Notes under the pieces: generated by a model
Database searches by the model: none
What the model was told of the DNA's origin: nothing
The model's input: only the letters and a program-made list of their open reading frames with translations
Shown here: positions 10,652 through 25,342 of the stretch, in pieces
Position numbering within the stretch: the first letter of the stretch is position 1
Layout: every line of letters starts with the position of its first letter
Program-made: the position numbers and the translations under genes
Assembly: GCA_003008705.1 (NCBI GenBank)
Contig: PDUO01000036.1
Coordinates: 71,968-135,967, forward strand
Source: Pezicula radicicola
Lineage: Eukaryota > Ascomycota > Leotiomycetes > Helotiales > Dermateaceae
Direction: 5' to 3'
Length of the DNA: 64,000 nucleotides

Positions 10652-13600
10652 AAGGTGTTCAAGCGCTCCCTACATCTTATAGGACGGATGAACAGTGAGC
10701 CGCGGAGATGGAGACTTGTCCGCAGGTCTGGCGTGGTTCGCAAGAGAGGTTTTGTAGGAATTCGAGGCAACATTGCCAGAGAAGGCTTGTAGTTCGAGGC
10801 TTCCTGGTGACTCAAATATAGTTAACTGAATACGCCAAAGGAATTTTCGTCTCTTTTCTTGCGTCTCTAGCTCCCCCGCAGCGTTGATAATGTAAAGAGA
10901 AAAGCAGTAGCCACCACAAAACAAAAGGTGACGATTACATCCACCTAACATGCACGGAGGCTACCAGACCACGGCCATGCCTCCTGCAGAGACTTTGCTT
11001 AATAGATCATGATGCGACAGTTAAGTAGAAAACTCGACGTTTTGCTCAGAATGAGGATTCGGAGCCCCACGACAGTACTTGATGTTTGTTCTACCTCCAC
11101 ATAAGGTGGCAGAAGTGAGTAGCTCGATTGCTGCTGTGACTCGAAAAGGTGGTCGTGCTAGAAGGAATGTATTCCTGAAGTTTTGAAAAATTGATTTCGG
11201 AGCAACCTCCGGATGACTCTGCGGCTGGTAAATATGCATATCTTCTCCGGCACTGGGCCAGTCTTTTGCGTCGAAGGTTGGAATCCCATCTTCGAACCTC
11301 GATCGTACCGTTCTCTTACTGTCCGAATCAAGTGGTCGCGATCTGGTCGCCGCGCATGCTTTCTGGCCAATCCTCCGCTAGAAAGCATGTTCTCGATGCG
11401 TCCCCTTGGTTGTACAGGCCTGGTCTCACCGGCCACTTGGGAGTTGGTGGAAATGTGATGTATAGATATCCGAAAGAGGTTAAAACTGGAGTTATTTCGA
11501 TGGATTTTTGGCAGTAATGGAGTTTTCTTGCTATGATTCTGTATAAGATATTGGTGACCTTGCCCGCGGTGGCGGAGGATATGGCCGATCCAAGTCCCGC
11601 TTCTAAAATGTAAGGCTTGTGGTTGGCTGCCAGAACTGGTGGCCTGTTCGCGCAACATAAACCACCATGACCATCGTCATTCTTCATTCATACACAATGA
11701 ACTATTGGAGACGACATTGGAAAAAGAGCGAGGCGAGATACGTGAGGTTAATATGAGAACAGTCCACAATTTGTTGTTGGAGTCAGTCTCGATATATGCC
11801 AACAGTGGGCGAGCTGATCTTGAGCTGATCTTGCGCTGAAGATTAGGGTCCAGGAATATTGCGACTTGGGTGAAGAGAGAGAGAGAGACAACGGTTGTTA
11901 ATCTCTCGATGGCCGAAAATTCTAATAGGTGGGTGGACCAATGGAGCTGAAGCTCAGGAACATAACTTCTGAGACTGGTATTGAATACTAGGGTAAGCTG
12001 CTGGAAAAAGTGTGGTTCGGGACGAAGGCACCAATGTGTTGCTATTCAAGCGTATCGACAGCTTCTCAAGTGAAAAGATATAGTTTCGTTGGTAACTACT
12101 CGATTTTGGATAACCATCGGTACATCATCATGATGACGATGATAGCGAGCGAGTTCTCGGTTTATGCTGCTGGCCGTCAGGACTTTACCTAGTTGCTTAA
12201 AGTGGCCCGCCCTATATCGTCTCCAAGTACTACGTCGCCGTAACGAGCTGGACAGATGTTGTAGCCGCAGTGAGAGATCAAAAATATTACAGAAGTCGTG
12301 TAATTAATCATCTCCAACACCGGCAGTCGTATTTAGGCCATGGACAAATTAAAAACTGTTGCTTAGTAGCTCAAGTGTTGTCTCTGGTGCAATAAGTTAG
12401 AGTCAGCCATGACTTTTTTCTTATTCTCTGCGATGTTCTGTCTGTGATTAAAGTATACGAACCGAATAATCTTCGCGGTCGGTTTTCGAACGGTCTGGCG
12501 CTTGACATTGAATTCTGGCTGTGGTCTTCGAGATGTGATTGTTCCATACCTTATGACTCAAGAGCGCTCTAGTTTACCTAGTCTAAGTAGGTTTCTTTTT
12601 CACTGCTCGACTGTTCCAAGCGGTCAATGGCAGCTTCTCAGAAAGATCTATTCCATACTTGCTTCCGCCGCGCTCTGTTTTCTTTCGTAGAACTTGACAC
12701 TACCCCGGGACTGGTGTGACCCCTACTTGCTAAGTCATGAGCACCTTCTGCCTCCTACATGTCTCTGTCATTTGTGTATATCCGTGTTTTGTAACTTCAG
12801 TCCATTTCTTCCATGGACGCATCGTCTAATTCACAGAAAGACTCATTGCGTCTGGATTTGGCGATAGTCGATGAGACCCTTCTCCACACTAGAGCCACGA
12901 CTAGCTGCTGGGCTATCCTCCATGGAAGTCGGTGGGTACTCCATAAGAATAAATAGCTTCATATTATAATTGCTGCAGCACACCGGAACCGAGAACCAGC
13001 TTTTGATCCTGCTGGCTAGGAGTCTTTCTCTGCTTTTCTAACTGGGACTGTAGAAACGCAATTCGTTCCTTGGTCATTTTCGGAAATTATTGTTGTTCGT
13101 TGGATTGTGCGCTCCAACGAAGCCGACCGAACTCTATCCCAATCCACTCTTTTGCCTGTTCTTCGGCGTTTTGGGCGTTTGCAAATCCAATCACTGATCC
13201 CTCCATGGTTCTGTTCGTCCCGAAAAGGAAGGGCTTTCCCTAGTCTTTCTTTCTTTGCCCTCGCTATATGGTAACTCGTTAGACTGCAGTCCACTTCGTA
13301 CCGATTCCAGCTTGTTCCAAGGCACCAGGGTCAAAGTTGGGTTGGTTGTCATGATGTGTGGTCGTACTTTTCCCTCCTTGTGGGCCGCTTCGTTATAAAT
13401 GTCGTGGGATAGTAGATGGTCTTTTGTGAGTTTCCAGTTCTTGGTTGCACTGCTATGGAGGTGTATTAGGATCCTGAAGATTCTTAGCTTACGCTTATTC
13501 TCTGAGATACTTCAGACACCATTGAGGAAGTGTTACACAGAAGCATGGTGTCCAAGATTTTGTACTTAGTATTGTCGTTGAATTTGTGGGTAGTGATGTT

Positions 13601-15190
13601 GATGTTCCTCTGTCGCACATATTGGATTGTGCAGTCCGTCGAAGTAAGGTAGGCAAGGTAGGTTAGGTACGTACGTAGGTAGCTTTCAAATTTGGTAGGC
13701 TGCAACTTTGAGTGGTCGGCCACAACATTCCGTAAAGCTACTTAGGGAAAATACTTCCCGCACTTTAGAACAAAATTCTAAAGCACCTCAGACAGTAACA
13801 CACAAACGACTATGGTACGCTAACTTCGAATTGTTTTATGGCTATTGCATTAGAAGGCAGTAGATATGGCTCAAATAGGCCCAAGCATCGATCCCCTTTT
13901 ATCTTGAAAATTCTTTCTGCTGTTGAATTCTGAGATTGATCAGTAGTCGCTAATGAGGTATGGGTTGAGGTCTGGACCGAGCCTAGTTGGTTTTTGGTCG
14001 AGTCTGCCGTCGTGCATGTTGGTGCTTAGACCTGGATATCTCTCCCCCTCTTCCAGAACGGCATTGGTATGAGATCCTAGGATAGTAAGATTGATGGTGA
14101 AGTGTCAACCCCCAAAGCCGTACTTGCTAGGTACTCGCTCATGCTCATGCTCAGTCTCGTGGGCTCGGCTCTACTTAGCCAGTTTCCGTAGTATAGATAT
14201 GAGAAAGAATAGGCACTATGATGAGATGCCTGCCGCTGTAGACAATTTGGGTCTCACATATACCAAAGGATGCACAGAACTCTCAGAACATGTGTGTTTT
14301 CAGGTCAGGCTAGCCTTAGACGAGGCAACGCTAGAACTTGGTTACCTATCTTATAAATCAGACGCTAAACCCGATAAAGTAAGCGAGCAATACGATACCT
14401 GCTGCGAATAATCAATGGCTCTTATTGGCTAAGTAGTTCTTAGCACCCATAATCCCCTATAACCACTTAAATCTGGATGATAGGAATACCTAGTTGTTTA
14501 GGGAATAATATCAAGGAGCAATGAGTTTCAATAATGGTATAATGATGATAAGGTTAGAGAGTATAATAATGTTAAGCTCAGAGTTCTACCATCCATATTA
14601 GCACTTTTCAAGGTAACCATCATGACATACACCATCATATTCATGATTCCAAAGATGTTTATATGTTGTCATAACATGCTTTATAATTACAGTATTACGC
14701 TAGATTGTGGTGTCGGGGCTACTAGATTGGCTACGCCATCATACTCGCCGCAAGCCCGGGTGGACGCTGACTTCTGTGTACTAGCGGCCGCTAGTTGCTT
14801 CTATCACCTGATCTCTATTCCTAGCCTACCTAGCTAAAGTAAGCGAGGCGAGGCGAGCCTTCGAAAGGAGATATACACCTCCTACCTTCCCTAACACCCT
14901 CCTTCCTTCCATTACATCTAAGAGGAAAAAAGAAGGTGCAGAAGAAGGAAGTCTACAACAAGGTGTATTAAAAATCAAAATAACGAATTCTGCTACAACA
15001 CGGTCGGGGCCGGTAGTGCAACAGGGGTATATTACCCCGGGTACTAAAAGTACTCTTCCCAATGATTAAAAAAAATGCTGGCACTCTGATAGCTCCCGAA
15101 AGGGTTAGCTTTGATGAAACGGCATACACCCCCTCAGGGCTGAGGGACTACCGGTGTTATCACCTCATCCATTTTTTGACATTCAATTTT
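10652..15190. other. Long gene-poor region
   Basis: About 4.5 kb with scattered open frames of up to ~165 codons (for example 11158-11658, minus) that overlap one another on both strands and show no domain, splice pattern or composition I can defend. 13650-13682 has short GGTAGGTTAGGTACG-type repeats. A perfect short hairpin (CCCTCAGGGCTGAGGG) lies near 15140. The DNA is not extremely AT-rich, so undetected lineage-specific genes are possible. Confidence 0.4.
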
Positions 15191-15280
15191 TGGGACCCCA
15201 ACATCACACTTTGTAGCGAGTATTCGCGTATGTGACGAAGACAAGATGAGCAGGAGCGTTAACTACTACACCATTATACC
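15191..15280 (-). other. tRNA-like 5' half, possible SINE or tRNA relic
   Basis: Read on the minus strand from 15280, the sequence begins GGTATAATGGTGTAGTAGTT and continues AACGCTCCTGCTC. It resembles the acceptor 5' strand, D-arm and pol III A box of tRNAs such as fungal tRNA-Gln. A D-stem GTGT/ACGC can pair. I find no matching anticodon stem or B box (GGTTCGANNC) downstream, so this is not a complete tRNA. Confidence 0.35.
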
Positions 15281-16419
15281 TTCTGTTTTTTATAACCGAA
15301 GCACTAATTTGACTTATGACCCCTTTACAGAATAGAGCTAACACGTGATTAAGCAACCTTTCCGCAAGCAGGATGCCCATCACTACGACCCTGATTACAA
15401 TTAATGTCTTCTAAGAAGTACGGCTCCTTATTAAGGATTATATATCTTCCTCTACTATATAGTAGACTCTTAAGGATTAATGTTAAGGCAAAGGACTCTA
15501 ATTCGACTTCGATTCTAGCCCGCAAATCATCTTCTTATTACTATTCAACAGTATTCAGAACCGTTAGAAAATTAGGGGTGCTATTGCTTAAGGGTGTACT
15601 ATTCAGATATGCAAAAAGGGGTGGCAACACATATAAAAGAGAGGTGTTTGTTATTATTAAGGTGCTACAGCATGGACTTCTTATATGCCTATTTATAAGT
15701 GTGTTGAATTGTAGGAATGTTCATTTAATCGTCCTCTTACTACAAGTAGGCTCATTTCCTACGCACTAGTTCCTTACAGAATACAGCACCACTTGCTACC
15801 CATATGTTGCTTCAAATAACCTTACCATTCAACAGAAGATTGGATAACTACGCCAACTGTACAGTCGACTACTTTCAAGGTCTTTATTCAAACAGCGTTT
15901 ATATTTCTATCTAAACGAGTCTACCAAGTCCATTATCTTCAGTATATTTTGTTTCCCATCCAAGAGCAGCGAATTCAAACCCAACCTTGTGTATAATGCT
16001 TCGCCAACACCCCGAATCCTGAAAACCCGAAAAGTCCTCTAAACGCCAGCTCTAACTCTTATATCCCTTCCCATCTCTACCTCTAACTCTCCCCGACCCT
16101 CAACTTTCACCTCCCAGACGACAACAAATAACTGCCTCTTGGCGGCCCAAAACTTCCAAAACAGACAGTCCTGGAATAAACACCATCGAAGCCACAACTC
16201 ATACCTGTAAAATCCGCAAAAGTTAGAAAAAATGGCCAAATTTCCCATAAAGTGATTTCATGTGCATATCTCGTATCTCATCATCGGCATCTCATCTTTC
16301 AACAACCAACAAAAAAGCCACCAGGACTAGGTTTCGTTTTTCGATGGTAGAAAACAACTTCGTAATTTCGTGAAAGTGTTGGTATGAGATCATTCATATT
16401 TTCATAAAACAAATTTTTT
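15281..16419. other. AT-rich spacer without gene
   Basis: One 121-codon open frame (15404-15769) in AT-rich DNA has no recognisable features and looks fortuitous. No other structure is supported. Confidence 0.4.
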
Positions 16420-17483
16420 TCAAGTCCAGGATCCAATGATTATTGCTTTACCTGAATGTTTTACTTCTTCTGCCATCGATTGCTCGACTTTGAGTAGAAG
16501 TTGACTTGTTTTTATTACGAGTTCTGCGTTGCGTGTTAGTTTCATGGTTGATGAGTAATGATGGGGATCGTAAGGAACATACCTTCGTATTGAAGAGTGT
16601 AATATACTGGTGCTTCCTCACCACGCCTCATCCAAACGGGAGGTTCAACATTCTCAAGCTGCTGAACCCTCATTTTCAAGCCGACATGCTTCAAGTGATC
16701 CGACCATAAAAGCCGGCTCTCGGAATTGACATCCTCTTTTTGTGTGGTCTGACAAGAACCAAAGGTGTTCCTGAGTTCTGAGAGTTTTAGAGAAGCAGCT
16801 TGTTGCTCAAGCCAGCTTCTCCAGACACGAGTGACAGTATCTCCAACCTCGACTCGGCTGGCAAGAAGACCTCTCGTTGGTCCAGTCTTGATGAGATTGG
16901 TGACGGTACACAGTTGGGAAAATAGTTCGTGCGATTCGAGGCTGATATTCTGACAGACGTATTTTTCATTTTGTATTTCAGATAATCCGTTCGTAAGACC
17001 GTTTCCAAGCCAGGAGGGATTGGTTATAGGACCTCCGGCAGGGTGAGACCTTATTACCGTCTGTACCTCTGGTTTCAGTGGACGAAAATGAGAGTATAGC
17101 CCCGCTAATCTCCCAAGTCTTCCCGTGTCTGGGACGTTATTGTATAGATCGGCTTCGTCTTCTGCAGAAGAAAACCCGTCTGTGCCTAGGTATTCGCACA
17201 AGAAATAGGGTGTTGAGGATCTCGAAGCGGGGTGGTAAACCTCGAGGACAAGTTTGTGGTCTTTGAGGGAGGCAGCTTGGATGAGGCGGTTATGTAGGAT
17301 GCGGAGGATGAGATTGTAGAAGCGATGGGAGACGGTTGTGAGTGGAAGGAGGGCTCGAGTTGGAAAGGATGCGAGGACGTTGATGAGGAGCTTTGGAAGT
17401 TAGTTATTGTCTATCTGATTTCTGAATGGTAAGTAACGTACCTCGTTGGGTAATGACCCAATTCCAGTGGACTGGACCACCAT
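16420..17483 (-). CDS. F-box domain protein
   Basis: Predicted 317-residue protein in three exons: 17483-17442, 17390-16583 and 16523-16420. The introns have GTACGT and GTATGT donors, AACTAAC-type branch sites and AAG/CAG acceptors, and phases agree across both junctions. The N-terminus reads SLPNE then LLINVLASFPTRALLPLTTV, an F-box-like start (SLPxELLxxIL) followed by RFYNLILRILHNRL. F-box proteins recruit substrates to SCF ubiquitin ligases through Skp1. The rest (EYLGTDG, SHELFSQLC, VWRSWL) resembles a fungal F-box family seen in many Pezizomycotina; the substrate is unknown. The C-terminal exon ends HSGKAIIIGSWT, keeping a conserved GKA block and supporting the stop at 16420. It lies downstream of the GH28 gene on the same strand, about 1.1 kb away, with no sign of a functional link. 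Confidence 0.8.
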
Positions 17484-18641
17484 ATTGTCGATTGATATTT
17501 TCTTGAAGTAAATAGAGACACAAAAACAAAGACAGAATCTTAGCCAAGAAAAGAAATCCTAGGCTGAGAGTAGTTCCAAAAGATTTATATAGCAAAATCT
17601 CGTGGAAGGGGTCCACAACTAATGGAACGACAATCCCTTGCACGGCGAGGCTACGTTCATGGACTCTCCGAACTGATAGCCTTCTCCTGTCGGTACATCA
17701 AGGATGCATCCGATGTATGGTGTTTATTTGTGGATTCTTAAGTGCCGGCCACGAGAATTATTAGGCCCGAGTATGCGAAAATGAGGCTCTCTTCTCGGCG
17801 GTCTGATTGCGAGTCGTGAGATCATAAGACTCCTGCATGGACTGATAGAGTCATAGAACGACACATTTCTATATCTCCATCCAGCATATCAGTCCTGCGT
17901 GTTTCTTGCATGCTGAACACTTCTCAGACGGTTCGAACGGGTTCCCAAGTACCAGACAGATCTCACCTCAGAAAGATACTCTTTGACTCCCCTGATTGCT
18001 CGGGTATACGGTGATCCTCTGTCTTCTGGGAATGGACGCCAAGAACTTGAAGATGGAGAATGCAAAGAGACAGGGAAGAATCGTAGAGACCTACGAGTTG
18101 TTTGGCTATTGAGATAAAAGTCTCAAAGTATATTATTGAGATTGATGGATGGGCGGCCAGAAGAAAGAGAAAAATCGGGAATCGGCAATCGGAAATGCTC
18201 GAGTAATGCGCCTCGATGACGATACTAGAAGTGCTCCAAGATAAGGGACGCCCCTGTACACACGCCATGATCACATGATACTATTTATTCCCGGCTGGCC
18301 CCCTTTTTATACTTAGCGAGGGTGGCGTGTGTGCATTTTTCGAAACCACAGGAACTTTGGGTCTTGTCGAGTCGTCGACCTGTCGAATGGTAACCAAAAT
18401 CAACAGGACAAAACATTCACATTTCACAAGAGCGGGGCCCTGGACATTAGTCCAAGTCGAATCAAAAGATGCCTTCACAGACCCTCAGCGAGAAACAAGG
18501 CGATGCTAAGCGAGGAGTCCAGCTGGGCTGGCCAATAATCCATGACCGTGATCAATATTTTGATTGATAGAGAAAATATGACATGTAAGTACTGTAGCAC
18601 CCAGTCGAAATTCAAATTCTTTGCCAACACAGTAGTGAGAA
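17484..18641. other. Spacer between F-box and GH28 genes
   Basis: Holds the F-box promoter and the GH28 3' flank. A 103-codon minus frame at 17963-18274 has no supporting features. No repeats seen. Confidence 0.4.
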
Positions 18642-20221
18642 CTAGTCCTCCGTAATGGTGCCATTGGTACATGCAATTCCCATGCTCGTGTCACCCTCAA
18701 GACCTGTACACTCCATCTGTGCAGCGGCGCCTTCCTTAAATCACGATTAGCAAGCCACGCCACATAAAGTCTGCAACACAAAGTACTGTACTTACAGCAG
18801 TAGAGAGGTTAATATCCTCGAACCCAAAATCCACACAATGTGCAGCATCATGACAGAGTAGATAAACCGCCTTATCCAGCGATTGCCCCTCTGTAGCACT
18901 CCAACAAGGGTCACTAATACAACTGCCGTCTTGCAAAGTCGTTCCAGTACTACCCGTAAAGTTCTCCCACTTAAACCTGGTCGCATACGCCGCGATATCA
19001 GTAGCAGCTCCTGTGACAGGTTTTTCTTGATCAACATAATTCTCAATGAAGTGAATGGGATAACTTGTGTTGGTAATCTCAAAGTTCCTCCAGGTAATAT
19101 CGCTTATATTACAGGTTGTTCCGAGGACGCCTTTGAAGCGTGCTCCCATGAGACTGTCTGTAATGACGGCGTTCTCGAAGAGGTAATTTGAGCCTGCTCC
19201 CGAGCTGCAGGATACAGATACGCCATGCGTGCCACTTGCGATAATGTTACGGACTGTCACGTTCGTTGCGGGAGGTGAGACGTTGATCATATCGTCACCG
19301 TTGTGGATTTCAAAACCATCAACTAGAACATTGCTCGCCGAACAGTCGATCCCATCTGCATATACATTAGCTCGGAATCCAGTACCACCTGGCTTGCTTT
19401 GTGAGAGATCGTTTTTGATTGCCCAAATCAAATAGGCTACTTAAATCAGGTCGGCTACCCAAATCAAGTAAGCGACTCAAAATCAAGTAGCCTACTGAAG
19501 TCCATTGCTCTATCTCGATAGGTAGTCATTCAAAACAATCTCTCACAAAGCATTTAAAACGGTAAATAGGAAGGCGACTAACCAGTATTAAACGGAAACC
19601 CATCCGTAGAACTCGCATCAATATAAGTATTGAACATCACAACATCGCTACCAGCAATAGAGAAAACCCAAGCAATAGGTTTCAAGACCTTAATATCTTC
19701 AATCACCAACCCAGTAACAGTGAAAGAAAACCAATGTGGACGGGCAGTTTGGTTTTCATCTACCCACCACTTATCACCATATGCTACACATATATCTCCA
19801 TCAGCAATATGCCCTTCTAGCCAGAAGTAATAAATAACTAACCAATAAACCATCCTCCACTCTGACTTTTACTTCCACTGAAAGTGACAGAACTACCTTT
19901 AACAGTAATCCAATGACCCGGATAAATTTTCGTATTATTAACCACAGCTTGAACCTCAGTGACATTTGAACTCAGACTGATATTGCCTTGAAACGAGAAC
20001 GTCACATTTTCGAGATTGGAGAATGAGAGGGGTGTAAGTAGATTATAAGTTTCGTTTTCCGAGAATAGAATTGTTGAGTTGTTTCCACAAGCACTGATGG
20101 CTAATAGAATACCGGGAGCGTCATCTGATCCTGTTGAGTTCTTTGGCATGATACATGTTTTTGCTGCTACAGTAAAAGCTGTTGCGATTAAGAGATAGAA
20201 GGGAAGTATGAGAGAGCGCAT
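18642..20221 (-). CDS. Secreted glycoside hydrolase family 28 enzyme, exopolygalacturonase-like
   Basis: Predicted 421-residue pectin-degrading enzyme acting outside the cell. Exons: 20221-19843, 19783-19583, 19388-18796 and 18734-18642; all phases match. A signal peptide (MRSLILPFYLLIATAFTVAA) opens the protein and many N-glycosylation sequons follow. GH28 landmarks are present in divergent form: YADGID where NTDG is usual, then NGDDMINV with the paired Asp, GTHGVSV in place of GHG (exo-type enzymes often have SHG) and GARFKG in place of RIK. The C-terminus has the paired-Cys pattern MECTGLEG...GIACTNGT. The parallel beta-helix fold fits the repeating hydrophobic, Asn-rich segments. Intron 3 (19389-19582) is 194 nt, much longer than its siblings, and holds an 18-bp repeat array. 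Exo- versus endo-activity and exact substrate are inference. Confidence 0.85.
19424..19496 (-). repeat. 18-bp tandem repeat array inside GH28 intron 3
   Basis: Four consecutive units of 18, 18, 18 and 19 bp. Read on the gene's strand they are AGTAGGCTACTTGATTTTG, AGTCGCTTACTTGATTTG, GGTAGCCGACCTGATTTA and AGTAGCCTATTTGATTTG. The consensus is RGTARSCTACTTGATTTG. The same family recurs at 57904-57998 and 59458-59690. Confidence 0.85.
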
Positions 20222-23376
<3,155 letters not shown>

Positions 23377-23554
23377 ACGTCTGCCCGCAGCTACGACCAC
23401 AGCCCATAGATATAATTATATTCCACATCGATACTTCGTCGGCCGTTTACACGCTGCCAATCTCCCATTACATCTTTTATGCAGTATATACAACTCCCTC
23501 CCTGAAGCCTGAACTCGCTCGCACTGTGTATGTGTTGTGTCCTTCGAGCTCCCA

Positions 23555-24083
23555 TTACTTAACGTAGTATCCCCACTGTAAAGCCATCCACACCATGCTG
23601 AAGCTGGCAACCATGACTGGCGCCATAATACCCCTCCCGAATCTCGCCGACTTGAAGATAAACCATTCCGACAAAAAGTGCCAAGTTGCGATGGCATATG
23701 TTAAAAAGGCTAGCTGGTACATCATGGGATTGCTGATGTCATACGCCGCATATCCACGGACAACGCCCTGAAGCAGAGTCCAAGTCCCCCATGTCCGCGA
23801 CGACAATGGTGTCGCTGGTGAGGTAGCTTCGGGGTCTTCACGTCCGCCTTTCGGGGGGTGAGGCCCTAAGTAAACTTGTCGAGTGTAAGAGAGGGTGAGG
23901 TAGGCTTGGAGAGAATTGGCGACAGCTACGACTGAAATCTTGGCTGTTGTTAGTGAGGTGAGGTAAAGTGAGGTACAGTAAGGTAAGCTCAGGTAGGGAC
24001 CAGGGACATACAAATAGGAGCCATTGAGGGAGTAGACCTGGATGTTGAGGGAGGTACTGTGTTATTCCTGCGAGAGCTGACAT
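23555..24083 (-). CDS. ERG28: Ergosterol biosynthesis scaffold protein Erg28
   Basis: Predicted 151-residue endoplasmic-reticulum membrane protein that tethers the C4-demethylation enzymes (Erg25-26-27) in sterol synthesis. Two exons: 24083-24012 and 23938-23555. The 73-nt intron (GTATGT...CACTAAC...AAG) joins PGLLPQWLLF to ISVVAVANSLQAYLTLSYTR, matching the family pattern PKWLLFISIVSVFNSIQTY. Later conserved blocks are RTWGTWTLLQGVVRGYAAY and LAFLTYAIATWHFLSEW, ending WGYYVK. About four membrane helices are visible. The length matches yeast Erg28 (148). The intron itself contains several GGTGAGGTA-like words. It diverges from the fatty-acid elongation reductase gene with only 195 bp between start codons. 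Confidence 0.92.
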
Positions 24084-24278
24084 CGTGAACTTGAAGGCTC
24101 TGAATCGTCTCGATTTTTTGAGCGACTTGTAGAAAGTAGTTGGCTTTTTTTTCTTTGGTGTGTCCGAGAAGTCGAAAGGTCACCCCAGGTCGCGTCGCGT
24201 GCCAGAGCCAAAAGTTTCCATCGGATCCCAACCGAATCCCAACATTTCACTGACGACGTCCTTCAAGCAAAACCAACA
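24084..24278. promoter_or_regulatory. Shared divergent promoter of ERG28 and the 3-ketoacyl-CoA reductase
   Basis: Only 195 bp separate the two start codons, so both promoters must lie here or overlap the leaders. Both products are ER membrane proteins of lipid synthesis. No TATA box or known factor site could be assigned by eye. Confidence 0.6.
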
Positions 24279-25342
24279 ATGGATGCTCTAAACAGTGTTC
24301 TGGCCTATGTGCCAAAGGCAGCGATTACAACCTTCGCAATCATCGGGTTTATTTTCACGTCCGATCGAGTCCTTAGTTACATCCGTCTACTCTTCAGCCT
24401 GTTCATCCTAAAGGGAACCAACGTGAGCATATGCAAACCCCTCCAATACCAGGAAAACGCCTAACAATTTAACAGCTTCGCAAATATGGCAAGAAAGGAA
24501 CATGGGCAGTCGTCACTGGTGCCTCCGATGGCATTGGCAAAGAATATGCTCTCCAGCTCGCACAGAAAGGATTCAATATCGTTCTTGTGTCTCGTACTGA
24601 ATCCAAGCTCCAAGCTCTAGCCAAGGAGATCGAAAGCAAGAACTACCTCGGCACGCCAATCCAGACCAAGGTCCTCCCTATGGACTTTGCCCGCAACGAT
24701 GATGGAGACTATGCACGCTTGAAGGCTTTGGTTGATGGACTTGATGTTGGTATCTTGGTTAATAACGTTGGGCAGAGCCATAGTATCCCGGTCCCATTTG
24801 TTCTTACACCAAAGGAGGAGGTCAAGGATATCATCACCATCAACTGTGTTGGAACGTTGAGAGTCACTCAGATTGTTGCTCCTGGTATGGTTCAGCGCAA
24901 GCGCGGTCTCATTCTCACTATGGGATCATTCGGTGGTATGGCTCCAACTCCTTTGTTGGCAACCTATTCCGGTAGCAAGGCTTTCCTCCAACAGTGGTCT
25001 ACAGCTCTCGCTGGAGAATTGAGAGGTTCCGGTGTTGATGTTGAGCTCGTTCTCTCTTACTTGGTTACCAGTGCCATGAGCAAGATCCGCAAGACCTCTT
25101 TGTTGATCCCCAATCCACGGCAGTTTGTTAAGGCTACCCTCAGCAAGATCGGCCGTAGCGGTGGTGCTCAAAACATTGCGTATACTTCTACTCCTTACTG
25201 GGGTCACGCTCTCATTCAATGGTGGTGGGAGCAAACCATTGGCACTGGCGGATGGTGGGTCGTTGAGAAGAATCGCGAGATGCATCAGTCCATCAGGACG
25301 AGAGCTTTGAAGAAGGCTGAAAGGGAGGCCAAGAAGGCCTGA
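24279..25342 (+). CDS. IFA38: Very-long-chain 3-ketoacyl-CoA reductase
   Basis: ER-membrane short-chain dehydrogenase that reduces 3-ketoacyl-CoA in the fatty-acid elongation cycle, supplying very-long-chain fatty acids for sphingolipids. Two exons: 24279-24422 and 24476-25342, 336 residues. The N-terminal exon encodes a membrane helix ([14 protein letters not shown]). After it come the nucleotide-binding [12 protein letters not shown], the NNVGQSH motif, catalytic Ser in MGSFGG and the YSGSK active-site Tyr/Lys. The C-terminus is lysine-rich ([10 protein letters not shown]), compatible with ER retention. Length and arrangement match yeast Ifa38. The intron (GTGAGC...CTAAC...ACAG) is 53 nt. 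Confidence 0.93.

Noticed and set aside
11158..11687. Open frames of 108-166 codons on both strands
   Set aside because: Several frames overlap in both directions with no recognisable motif, no splice pattern and no coding-like composition; judged fortuitous.
12813..12956. 47-codon frame with a good start context (MDASSNSQKDSL...)
   Set aside because: Too short, no conservation evidence, and lies in the gene desert; kept only as a note.
15404..15769. 121-codon frame
   Set aside because: AT-rich composition and lack of features suggest a chance frame.
17963..18274. 103-codon minus frame with hydrophobic segment
   Set aside because: No family features or splice context; between two well-supported genes.
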